DNA of 59,177 nt from contig JAOAGZ010000004.1 of NCBI GenBank assembly GCA_026415495.1, positions 1-59,177 of the forward strand, given 5' to 3'. The translations under genes and the position numbers were made by a program. Below are positions 1 to 8,966 of this stretch, one piece after another. The notes under the pieces were generated by a model. The model ran no database searches. It had not been told where the DNA came from and worked only from the letters and a program-made list of their open reading frames with translations. Position 1 is the first letter of the stretch. Each line of letters starts with the position of its first letter. This DNA comes from Eximiradius proteiniborus. Lineage in GTDB: Bacteria > Bacteroidota > Ignavibacteria > Kapaibacteriales > UBA2268.

Positions 1-364
1 AGTTTAGAGTTTCGCCAGGGAAAAATCCTTCTTTTACGTTTGGAGTAAGAGTATCATTTTCCCAAACGTTCAAAGCATAGTTCATATCGTTAGTTGTGCC
101 TTGCCAAACAATGTAGCCGCCACATTTGCGGACAGTGCCATCATAGAAGAACACACCAATAGCGTCGCCAGCCGCCATCGGACGACCATTGATCATAAAT
201 ACACCACCATATTGCACAGGTTTGAATAGGATTGTTCCGTATTCACCCGGATTTGGTGTAACAGCCCACGAAGTTGTAGGTGGAGCTGAAGTTTGAGCAA
301 CTGAAGATTCAGTTACTCCCACAAATAATAAAAGAATTAAACAAATGATAGATAATTGCTTCAT
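1..364 (-). CDS. secreted hypothetical protein, partial (runs off left edge)
   Basis: Own translation from ATG at 364: MKQLSIICLILLLFVGVTESSVAQTSAPPTTSWAVTPNPGEYGTILFKPVQYGG...; open to position 1; signal peptide-like N-terminus. Not in the supplied ORF track. Confidence 0.75.
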   Translation of the reverse strand, partial: MKQLSIICLILLLFVGVTESSVAQTSAPPTTSWAVTPNPGEYGTILFKPVQYGGVFMINGRPMAAGDAIGVFFYDGTVRKCGGYIVWQGTTNDMNYALNVWENDTLTPNVKEGFFPGETLN

Positions 365-691
365 ATAAAGCTCCTATATGTGAAAAAAAAATCTATAAAA
401 TTCAATACCTGACTTACTTAGTATTATTAGAAATATTAATTTACTTCAATATTTTCAATACTTTCAACAAATCTAATAAATAATATGAAAATTCAAAACA
501 TTTTTTTTTCTTTTTTTATATTTTTAATTCACACTGGAATGATGAGCAAATACAATAAAAAAAATTAATCAAAACTGTTGAAAAAAATCAATTTTGAGAG
601 AAACTTATTTAATAATTGTTACGTTTATATACAAATATTATTTTGAATTTGTTATATTTGATTATTATAAGTTTTACAGTAGGGAACAATA

Positions 692-2347
692 ATGTATAGA
701 AGAATTTCGCTCTATCTATCTCTTCTTGGATTAGGAATAGTTGCTGGTGTGTTCTTAAGTCCTTTAATTTCAGGCGATAATATTTTCGACCAGCTTGAAA
801 AATACAAAACAGTATTTAACACAGCATTCAAAAATTATGTCGATGAAGTATCACCGAGCACACTCACAGAATCTGCAATCAAAGGGATGCTAAGCGACCT
901 CGATCCGCACTCTACCTATATTAATGCCGAAGAAATGCAGCGTGTAGATGAAGATATGCGCGGTTCTTTCGAAGGAATTGGTGTTCAGTTTGACATAATT
1001 AGCGATACAATAACTGTAATTTCTCCTATTGCTGGCGGACCAAGTGAAGCTGTTGGAATTCTTGCCGGAGATAAAATTGTTAAAATTGATGGCGCGTCTG
1101 CAATAGGAATGAAACAGGAAGATGTACCTAAAAAGTTGCGTGGTCCGAAAGGCACAAAAGTAGAATTAGAAATCTATCGTCCCGGACAGAAGGGAACGAT
1201 GAGTTTCACAATTATCAGAGATAAGATTCCACTGCATAGCGTAACTGCTGCTTACATTTTGGAAGGAACAGATATTGGAGTAATTTCTATTAATCGTTTT
1301 GCAGCAACCACTCACGAAGAGATGCTTAATGCTGCAAATGAATTACGCAGTCAAGGAATGAAGAGACTAATTCTTGACTTGCGTGGAAATCCGGGTGGCT
1401 ATCTCAATCAGGCATTTTTGATGGCTGATGAGTTCTTACCGGGGCAAGGAGATACAATCGTTTATACTCTGGGTCGAATGGACGATGCCAACGAAGTATA
1501 CCGTTCGCGTCGTGGTAACCAACTTGAAGATATTCCTTTAGTTGTATTGATTGATTATGGCTCTGCTTCTGCGAGTGAGATTGTATCTGGTGCAATTCAG
1601 GATTTAGATCGTGGGCTAATTGTTGGAACTACTTCGTTTGGGAAGGGACTTGTTCAAAGGCAATATCCGTTGCAAGATGGTTCAGCATTCAGATTAACAA
1701 TTGCAAGATACTATACTCCATCAGGTCGTTCAATTCAGAGACCATATAAAGACAAAGATAAGTATTTTAAACGTTTTATGGAACGTTTTGAACTCGAAGA
1801 AGGATTAAATCTTGATCATACAATTGAAAAAATGAAAGCTGAAAAAGGAAAAGACAAAATCGAACTCGATTCCATTCCATTATTTAAGACACGTGCTGGA
1901 AGAACTGTGTTAGGCGGTGGTGGAATTACACCTGATTATATAGTAAAAAGTGATACAATTACTAAATTATCAGCACAAATTCGCAGCAAAAACCTTTATA
2001 ATGAGTTTATTAATACTCGTTATAATAGTGGAAAAGAATTAAGAGCAAAATACGAAAATAATTTCAGTGCGTTCTACAAAGAATTCAATGTATCGAATGA
2101 TGATTTGAAAGCTTTCAGAAAATTTGTCGAAAGCAAGGAAATTAAATGGGACGAAAAAGATTTTGAAACTGACAAAGACTATATTAAAACTGTAATAAAG
2201 GCTCTGCTCGCCAACATTATTTTTGACCGTTCAAAGCAAGCCTTAGTATTTAGTGATATTGACAGACAATTGCAAGTTGCTAAAAATTTATTCCCAGAAG
2301 CTGAAAAAATTGCACGAATGGGTCAAAATAAAGGAAAGAAAAAGTAA
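692..2347 (+). CDS. S41 family C-terminal processing peptidase with PDZ domain
   Basis: N-terminal TM, PDZ region (GGPSEAVGILAGDKIVKIDG), S41 motifs LILDLRGNPGGYLNQA and DYGSASASEIVSGAIQD. Confidence 0.95.
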   Translation: MYRRISLYLSLLGLGIVAGVFLSPLISGDNIFDQLEKYKTVFNTAFKNYVDEVSPSTLTESAIKGMLSDLDPHSTYINAEEMQRVDEDMRGSFEGIGVQFDIISDTITVISPIAGGPSEAVGILAGDKIVKIDGASAIGMKQEDVPKKLRGPKGTKVELEIYRPGQKGTMSFTIIRDKIPLHSVTAAYILEGTDIGVISINRFAATTHEEMLNAANELRSQGMKRLILDLRGNPGGYLNQAFLMADEFLPGQGDTIVYTLGRMDDANEVYRSRRGNQLEDIPLVVLIDYGSASASEIVSGAIQDLDRGLIVGTTSFGKGLVQRQYPLQDGSAFRLTIARYYTPSGRSIQRPYKDKDKYFKRFMERFELEEGLNLDHTIEKMKAEKGKDKIELDSIPLFKTRAGRTVLGGGGITPDYIVKSDTITKLSAQIRSKNLYNEFINTRYNSGKELRAKYENNFSAFYKEFNVSNDDLKAFRKFVESKEIKWDEKDFETDKDYIKTVIKALLANIIFDRSKQALVFSDIDRQLQVAKNLFPEAEKIARMGQNKGKKK

Positions 2348-2374
2348 TAAAATCAACAAATAGTAATAATAAAG

Positions 2375-2406
2375 AGGCTGTCCGAAAAATTCAGACAGCC
2401 TTTTTT
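2375..2406 (+). terminator. Rho-independent terminator
   Basis: AGGCTGTC-loop-GACAGCCT followed by T tract, just after the S41 stop. Confidence 0.85.
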
Positions 2407-2430
2407 ATATTAATAAACTATGTTCAAAAA

Positions 2431-3363
2431 TTAAGACCAAATAATGTTTACACCTTTGAGCATTTCATTTATCTTGCGTTTCTCTTCTTCACTAAAATTA
2501 TTTTTAGTTAGAATAACGCTCTTCAAATTTTTGCAATTGACAATGCTTTGAGGAAGAGAAGAAAGCTCGTTGAAACTTAAATCGAGTTCCTGTAATTCAA
2601 CTAAGTTCCCAAAATTTTCAGGCAATTCCTGAAGTTCGTTTTCATAAAGAAACAGTTTTCTTAATTTTTTCAAATTGCAGATAGATGAAGGCAAATTCGA
2701 CAATAAATTTTTATAAACACGGAATTTTTGCAAGTTTTCGAGTTCGCCGAAGCACTCAGGAAGTTCAGCTAAATTATTCTCGTGAACTTCAAGTTTTTCT
2801 AATTTTTTTAAGTTGCAAATAGAGTTGGGCAATTTAGCAAGGAAGTTGCCAGGTGCACGAAGTTTTACTAAGTTTTCTAATTTTCCAATGCTTTCGGGGA
2901 GTTCGGATATTTCATTTTCGCTAAGAACAAGTTCTTGTAAATTGCTCAAATTACCAATACTATCGGGAAGCCTTTTAATTTTGTTATTGTTTAGCCCTAA
3001 GCGTTTTAAGTTTGCGAGATCACCAATGCTTTCAGGAAGTTTTTCGATTTCGTTCCAGCTAAGCACAAGCACAACAAGGTTTTTCAATTCAGTAATGGAT
3101 TTTGGAACATTTTTGATTTTGTTTCCACTCAAATCTAACTTTCTGAGGGATTTGAGCTGAGAGATTTCGTCAGGAATCTCTTCTATCTGATTATTCCAAA
3201 GTATTAAATCTTCTAAGTTAGGGAATTCGAAAATTTGTTCCGGGAATTTGTTTAAATCTTTGAAATGTAGGTCTAAGCGAGTAACATTAAGAGGATCTTT
3301 GAGAGCAGCCTCGATTGAAAAGAAAGTAATCGAGGGATTTTGAGTGCTTGCTTCGGTATTCAT
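2431..3363 (-). CDS. leucine-rich repeat protein
   Basis: About 23-residue LRR units such as LPDSIGNLSNLQELVLSENEISELPESIGKLENL. Confidence 0.9.
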   Translation of the reverse strand: MNTEASTQNPSITFFSIEAALKDPLNVTRLDLHFKDLNKFPEQIFEFPNLEDLILWNNQIEEIPDEISQLKSLRKLDLSGNKIKNVPKSITELKNLVVLVLSWNEIEKLPESIGDLANLKRLGLNNNKIKRLPDSIGNLSNLQELVLSENEISELPESIGKLENLVKLRAPGNFLAKLPNSICNLKKLEKLEVHENNLAELPECFGELENLQKFRVYKNLLSNLPSSICNLKKLRKLFLYENELQELPENFGNLVELQELDLSFNELSSLPQSIVNCKNLKSVILTKNNFSEEEKRKINEMLKGVNIIWS

Positions 3364-3441
3364 TTCGCCTCCGTTTCTTATATTAGTGCAAGAATTTTTT
3401 CTATATAATAGTTAAAAAAAAATTAAAAAACAACATATATT

Positions 3442-3990
3442 TTATAGATACAAGAGTAAAATCAGAATGGGAATAATGATTCCAATAATTCCCAGAATAG
3501 TGCCTCTCCATTTCAAACCATTTTTTCCTTTTATGATAAAAAGTCCGGATATAGCAAGAAAAGCAAGAGCCACACAGTAAAAGTCCGAGAAATAAGTCCA
3601 GGTTTTTCCCGGATTATAATGCATTTTATTCAAATGGAAAAACAATGGACGGCGTTTAATAGTCTCAATTTCGCAATAGCCTGTATTTAGTTCGCAGGTA
3701 ACACTACCACCATCAATAAAGATTTTTAGTATATTATTTTTTGGGAAGTAGTGGCTTTTGTATGAATCAACATTAACAGAACTGAGGATTTCAGAAACCT
3801 TTTGTTTGTCAATCTGCTCGCGGGATAGATTGGCATTTATTTGGAATGCCTCTTTTCTAATAATATAATTAGGGTTCCAGTCCTTAATATGATTAATGGC
3901 AATTCCAGAAATCGCGTAAATCAGAGTCATACCAATAAAGAAATACCCAAGGTCGCGATGAAGGGTACGATTAAGTTTGTATAAATTCAT
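3442..3990 (-). CDS. PepSY-associated TM helix protein
   Basis: LNRTLHRDLGYFFIGMTLIYAISGIAINH...; several TM helices; C-terminal LKWRGTILGIIGIIIPILILLLYL. Confidence 0.7.
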   Translation of the reverse strand: MNLYKLNRTLHRDLGYFFIGMTLIYAISGIAINHIKDWNPNYIIRKEAFQINANLSREQIDKQKVSEILSSVNVDSYKSHYFPKNNILKIFIDGGSVTCELNTGYCEIETIKRRPLFFHLNKMHYNPGKTWTYFSDFYCVALAFLAISGLFIIKGKNGLKWRGTILGIIGIIIPILILLLYL

Positions 3991-4027
3991 AATTAAATGT
4001 AGTTAGTTGGACATATATATAAAAATA

Positions 4028-4051
4028 TCGAGACGCTAAAAGGCGTCTCGA
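4028..4051 (-). terminator. Rho-independent terminator
   Basis: cgagacgc-ttttag-gcgtctcg hairpin with a T-rich run (atttttatata) after it on the minus strand, downstream of the 4075-4584 gene. Confidence 0.7.
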
Positions 4052-4074
4052 TTAGAAATGAGCAATACAATTGC

Positions 4075-4584
4075 TTATATTTTTTTAAAAGAGATAGCTT
4101 TCATAGTGAATTTCGGAACATATCCTTTAGGACTATTTTGAATTCTTTGTTTTAGATTTTCAACTTTTTTCATACTTTCTTCGAATTCGCATGAGTGTTC
4201 AGTATTATCCTTCGACTCGGCTTTGATTTCTTCTTCTAATTTATTTGCATATTCCATATCGAGTTTTTCTTCTTCAAGAGTGCCAACGACAGAAACTTTA
4301 GTTCCTTCTAAATCCTTTGGGAAAGAAGAAATTTTATCGGAAACAAGAATCTGTATTTTTTGTTCAGGATTATCCGGATTGCCGATGAACATTTTTTTGC
4401 CACTGTGTGCACATACGTGGAGCACCATACCTTCGAGTTCAACTTGTCCGCCTTTGTATTCAAAATTATCTGATAAAAGTTCATCAAAAGTTAATTTCTT
4501 AATTTCATCAACAGGCTTTTCTGCTTGCTTGCAAGAAAAAAGAACAAAAGCAAACACAACAAATAATAATAATGTTTTTTTCAT
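4075..4584 (-). CDS. lipoprotein with OB-fold-like domain
   Basis: Start set at MKKTLLLFVVFAFVLFSCK (lipobox FSC); FEYKGGQVELEGMVLHVCAHSGKKMFIGN resembles an OB-fold segment. Confidence 0.65.
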   Translation of the reverse strand: MKKTLLLFVVFAFVLFSCKQAEKPVDEIKKLTFDELLSDNFEYKGGQVELEGMVLHVCAHSGKKMFIGNPDNPEQKIQILVSDKISSFPKDLEGTKVSVVGTLEEEKLDMEYANKLEEEIKAESKDNTEHSCEFEESMKKVENLKQRIQNSPKGYVPKFTMKAISFKKI

Positions 4585-4636
4585 AGTAATTTCCTTAATA
4601 CAATGTAATAAAATACTATACAAATTAACAAAAAAA

Positions 4637-5392
4637 TTAGAAATTTTTAACTGATTTTGCTAATTTTTGAAGACCTTTTAAAACAAGATTTGGCTCGAAA
4701 TGAACATCGAAGCCGCTCAGATTTTCAGCAATAAGTGCACCATCTCCACCAGTAACAACAACTGTGGGTTTTTGCCGCTTAAGTTTCTTGCGAGAAAGGT
4801 TTGTTATCACTTCTTTTATTCCCCCTATAACGGAGCTGAAAATACCTATTTGTATAGCTTCAACTGTATTTGTTCCGTAGATTGAGGCTGGTTTTACAGT
4901 ATCAACGAGCGGGAGCAAAGAAGTGAATTGTTCCAATGCTTTCGCCTGAGTTCGCAATCCTGGGAAAACGGCACCACCCAAAGCAATATTAGGTTCAACC
5001 AGAATATTTATGGTAATAGCAGTTCCACAATCAACAGTAACAAGCGGAGGAGAAAACTCATCAACTGTTGCGATAAGTCCAAGGCGTCTGTCAATTCCCA
5101 TTCCTTCGACACGTGAAAAGCTAATAATGTTGGATTTCTCTATAATATCAGAAGCATTAGAGAAAGGAACATTCTTTTCTTTCAATAATTTAATTAAAGA
5201 TGAATAAGCTTCTTGATTAACACTTGAAACAACAATGAACTTATAATCGATATCGGCAAAAACGGTTTTTTCAAGTTTTTTCAACCAATCATCATAATGA
5301 AGCTCATAAACAGAGAAAATATCATCGTCGAGCAATTTAATTCTACTATTTCCAATATCAATAGCAAGTGTTTTTTTCTTAATCCAGTTCAT
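4637..5392 (-). CDS. coaX: type III pantothenate kinase
   Basis: DIGNSRIKLL, GIDRRLGLIA, TVDCGTAITINIL, GGAVFPGL, VVTGGDG motifs. Confidence 0.93.
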   Translation of the reverse strand: MNWIKKKTLAIDIGNSRIKLLDDDIFSVYELHYDDWLKKLEKTVFADIDYKFIVVSSVNQEAYSSLIKLLKEKNVPFSNASDIIEKSNIISFSRVEGMGIDRRLGLIATVDEFSPPLVTVDCGTAITINILVEPNIALGGAVFPGLRTQAKALEQFTSLLPLVDTVKPASIYGTNTVEAIQIGIFSSVIGGIKEVITNLSRKKLKRQKPTVVVTGGDGALIAENLSGFDVHFEPNLVLKGLQKLAKSVKNF

Positions 5393-6110
5393 ATCTTATC
5401 GAGTTAGAGTTATCAACAATTGTCAATTCGCCAGTATCAATAGATTGTAGTTCTAATTGTCCGTTTGGATATAGTTTTTTTGCAATCCACAGACCACTTT
5501 TATTACTAACAATGATAATTTTGTCGAATACATTTAATTTATTTGACCATTCTTCAAATATCTTATTAGAAGGATAGTTTAGATATTTTTTAATATTATT
5601 TGATAGAGGTTCTATCAATTTTTCGGGTTCGGTTTCGATACCCAAAAGCGACAAGGAGGTAGGATTAATACCTTCGGAAATTGGAAATTCTCGCTGATTA
5701 ACATTAATACCAATTCCAATTACAGAGTTTTCGCACCGTTCGCCCGAAAATGAATGTTCAACAAGAACACCGCTGATTTTTTTCCATCCGTTTGGACACT
5801 TTGCATAAACATCGTTTGGGTATTTCAAGCGAAAAGCTACATTTGGAGCAATGGACATGAGCAGTTTCAACACTGCGAGGCAACCTATAAACTGGTAGGA
5901 AACGAGTTCTTCATAATTTACTTCTTTATGATGTTTTTTGCCATATGAGTAATATAGGTTACTTTTATATTCACCGAACCAGTTTTTCTCGTTTCTACCA
6001 CGTCCTTTTGTCTGGAATTCAGCAGTAACAACCACTTCATCTTCTATTTGAAGAAGATGTCCGATGTAATCGTTTGTAGAAGAAATTTCGCCAAAATGAT
6101 AGTGTTTCAT
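5379..6110 (-). CDS. birA: biotin--[acetyl-CoA-carboxylase] ligase
   Basis: STNDY, TKGRGRNEKNW, LKYPNDVYA, KISGVLVE, GIGINVN motifs. Confidence 0.93.
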   Translation of the reverse strand: MKHYHFGEISSTNDYIGHLLQIEDEVVVTAEFQTKGRGRNEKNWFGEYKSNLYYSYGKKHHKEVNYEELVSYQFIGCLAVLKLLMSIAPNVAFRLKYPNDVYAKCPNGWKKISGVLVEHSFSGERCENSVIGIGINVNQREFPISEGINPTSLSLLGIETEPEKLIEPLSNNIKKYLNYPSNKIFEEWSNKLNVFDKIIIVSNKSGLWIAKKLYPNGQLELQSIDTGELTIVDNSNSIRYELD

Positions 6111-6113
6111 ACC

Positions 6114-7010
6114 TTATTGAAGATAGTTCAGAGTAAAATCTTTCAAATTTCTAAACATAATTTTATCGATTAAATCATCATCGGAAAGTGCAATTTTAAG
6201 CATTTCATAAATTTCCGGGTAACTTTCGACACCAGAGAAAGGACAATGAGTAATACCATCGAAATCAGCACCAAATCCCAAAACATTTTCACCACCGAGT
6301 TTCAAGATATGTTGAATATGTTCAATCATTTTGTTTTTAAGATTGTCTTGCTCGCTACCTAAGAAATTAGAATAAAGATTAATGCCGATAAAACCATTTC
6401 TTTTAATAATTTCCTGAATTTGTTCATCATAAAGGTTTCTTGGATGGTCGAAAATTGCACGAGCGTTTGAGTGCGAGGCAATAAAAGGAGATGAAATTGT
6501 GCTGGCAACATCATCGAAGCCAGCAATATTTAAATGAGAAACATCAACAATCATTTTGAGTTTTTCCATTTCGAGGATAACTTCTTTTCCAAAAGAAGTG
6601 AGTCCGAAAGGTTCATCAATGCCATCAGCAAGAAAATTTCTATGGTTCCAGGTCAAGGTCATTGCACGCACGCCAAGTGAGTGAAAAGCATAAAGATTAT
6701 TTATATCGTTAATAATTGGAGCAGCACCTTCGATAGAAAGCAGAATATTTACTTTACTTTCGTCGTAATCGCTTGATTTTGTAAGCAATTGAACTCCGTC
6801 AGAGATTTGTTTCCGGAGGCGACCGAGACAATTAACAGCAAAGCTTAAAGCGGTATCGCCAGCGAGTTCAGGTTCAGTAAACAGGGCAAAATATTGGAGC
6901 TTACCACCAACGGATTGAAATTTCGGCAAATTCCAATGAGCATTTTCACTAAAAAAAATGTTGTTTCTATATGCGGTCAAAGTATCGCAATGAGCATCTG
7001 ATATTTTCAT
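6114..7010 (-). CDS. membrane dipeptidase (M19 family)
   Basis: DAHCDTL, LLSIEGAAPI, LTWNHRNFLADG, VDVSHLN, ASHSNARAI, GFGADFDGI motifs. Confidence 0.92.
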   Translation of the reverse strand: MKISDAHCDTLTAYRNNIFFSENAHWNLPKFQSVGGKLQYFALFTEPELAGDTALSFAVNCLGRLRKQISDGVQLLTKSSDYDESKVNILLSIEGAAPIINDINNLYAFHSLGVRAMTLTWNHRNFLADGIDEPFGLTSFGKEVILEMEKLKMIVDVSHLNIAGFDDVASTISSPFIASHSNARAIFDHPRNLYDEQIQEIIKRNGFIGINLYSNFLGSEQDNLKNKMIEHIQHILKLGGENVLGFGADFDGITHCPFSGVESYPEIYEMLKIALSDDDLIDKIMFRNLKDFTLNYLQ

Positions 7011-7156
7011 AACTTTCCTTTAATATTAAAGTGCAAATATATGTATTTTTTTATTTTTTGATAATAAAAATTAAATAAGTTGTTTAAATAATGAACACTT
7101 AATTTTTTTCTTGTATTTTTTTTAATTAATTTTGAGTTCAAAACAATGGAGCAGAA

Positions 7157-8233
7157 ATGAATTTTTTTAAGAAGATAAAAGATAAAGTAACTGAACAAGT
7201 AAGCAAAGTATCAGAACAAGTAGAAAAAGCAACCACACAATTTACCGAAGCAGTCAAGCAGGCAACTTCGGCACTTGGTTTTGATAAAATAAAGCAAGGA
7301 TTATCGAAAACCCGTAATTCTTTGGTAGATAATTTAAAGGCATTGCTCGGCGGAGGAAGAAAAATTGACGATGCGTTGATAGATGAAATTGAGGAAATAC
7401 TTATTTTATCAGATATTGGGGTAGCAACAACTGAGAAGATTATTGAAACACTGCGAAAAAGGGTTAAGCGAGAAGGTTACGAAAATGCAGAAGATTTATA
7501 TGTTCTTTTGAAACAAGAAATACTAAATTTACTTGTTGAATCGCCATCTGCAAAAAATGATGCAATATATGAAATACCAGATGAAAACACGCCTTGGGTA
7601 ATTATTGTTGTTGGAGTAAATGGTGTTGGGAAAACAACAACAATTGGCAAACTTGCATACAATTATAAGTCTGCCGGCAAAAGCGTAGTTATTGGAGCGG
7701 CTGATACTTTTAGAGCAGCTGCAAACGAACAGTTAGAGATATGGGCTGAGCGGGCAGGAGTCGAGATTATTCAGCAACAGCAAGGAGCCGACCCCGCAGC
7801 AGTAGCATTCGATACCCTTAAATCGGCTATATCAAAGAAAAAAGACGTGGTAATTATTGATACAGCCGGAAGATTACATAACAAAGGACATTTGATGGCT
7901 GAACTCGAAAAAATATCAAGAGTTGTGAAAAAATTGAAGCCCGATGCTCCAAATGATGTTTATTTGATTTTGGATGCCACAACCGGGCAAAATGCAATAC
8001 AGCAAGCAAAAGAGTTCTCGAAAGTTGCGAATATTACAGGCATAGTTTTAACTAAATTAGATGGAACAGCAAAGGGCGGGGTAGTTATACCAATTGCAAA
8101 TGAATTGAACATTCCCGTTAGATACATAGGAGTTGGCGAAAAGATTGATGATTTGCAGCCATTCGACCCTAAAGCTTTTGTTGATGCATTATTCGAGGAC
8201 AGAGCAACTAACGAAGAAAATATACAAGAGTAG
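7157..8233 (+). CDS. ftsY: signal recognition particle receptor FtsY
   Basis: GVNGVGKTTTIGKLA, DTFRAAANEQL, DTAGRLHNK, TKLDGTAKGG motifs. Confidence 0.97.
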   Translation: MNFFKKIKDKVTEQVSKVSEQVEKATTQFTEAVKQATSALGFDKIKQGLSKTRNSLVDNLKALLGGGRKIDDALIDEIEEILILSDIGVATTEKIIETLRKRVKREGYENAEDLYVLLKQEILNLLVESPSAKNDAIYEIPDENTPWVIIVVGVNGVGKTTTIGKLAYNYKSAGKSVVIGAADTFRAAANEQLEIWAERAGVEIIQQQQGADPAAVAFDTLKSAISKKKDVVIIDTAGRLHNKGHLMAELEKISRVVKKLKPDAPNDVYLILDATTGQNAIQQAKEFSKVANITGIVLTKLDGTAKGGVVIPIANELNIPVRYIGVGEKIDDLQPFDPKAFVDALFEDRATNEENIQE

Positions 8234-8966
8234 TGGCAGATTGCCAGACAATGTAAGCAGAAAGAACAAAAATTAAGGAAAATACTATATAAAGAACAAT
8301 TCTATAAGTTAGTTTTCCTTTGATTGAAATTAAGTGAAATAGTATTCCAAAAGCAGCAGTAAGAGATAATATAAAGAGCAAAAGCTCTTTATTTGTTTTT
8401 ACATTTACTTTTTCGAAATTAGTTTTAGTCCAAAATTCGTGTGAATAAACTTTTATTGGAACTGATGGCACAGCAAAAGCATATCCAATGAAAGGGTCTG
8501 TTTTGTAGCGAAAACCAGCTAATTTAACAATTCCGATAATATCATAATCATTCGCACCGCTTCGAGCATCGACTTCAATTAACGAGTGTTTTGGAACAGA
8601 AAATATTGGTGTTTTGTTGTAATTAATAGGCGATTGATTGTAGATGGGCTCCCAAATATCCGTCTTGAATTTTCTACCAATTAGCAAGAATTTTTGATTA
8701 GTATTTTCTGTATTTTCAATAAACAACTGTTGAACATTATCTGTTGGGTTAAAATAGTTCTCGACGTAAGGGAAAGCAAACGGAATGATGAAGTAGAAAA
8801 AAGATGCCCAAAAAGGAACAAGTATTAATATTTTTAGTGTCCATAAAATCGCTGAAGACGCAATCCATTCTTTGCGAAAGATTTTTCGTAACCACAAAAA
8901 AATATAAAAAGCAAAAGCAAGAATAAATATGTAATAATAGTTTTCCAAATTCATAAAACCAATCAA
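8208..8966 (-). CDS. hypothetical membrane protein
   Basis: Several TM segments; stop region overlaps the ftsY 3' end; overlaps the kinase start by 4 bp. Confidence 0.7.
   Translation of the reverse strand: MIGFMNLENYYYIFILAFAFYIFLWLRKIFRKEWIASSAILWTLKILILVPFWASFFYFIIPFAFPYVENYFNPTDNVQQLFIENTENTNQKFLLIGRKFKTDIWEPIYNQSPINYNKTPIFSVPKHSLIEVDARSGANDYDIIGIVKLAGFRYKTDPFIGYAFAVPSVPIKVYSHEFWTKTNFEKVNVKTNKELLLFILSLTAAFGILFHLISIKGKLTYRIVLYIVFSLIFVLSAYIVWQSATTLVYFLR

Noticed and set aside
2431-3363. Repetitive DNA resembling tandem or CRISPR-like repeats
   Set aside because: Periodicity comes from in-frame LRR codons; units are degenerate with no spacer structure
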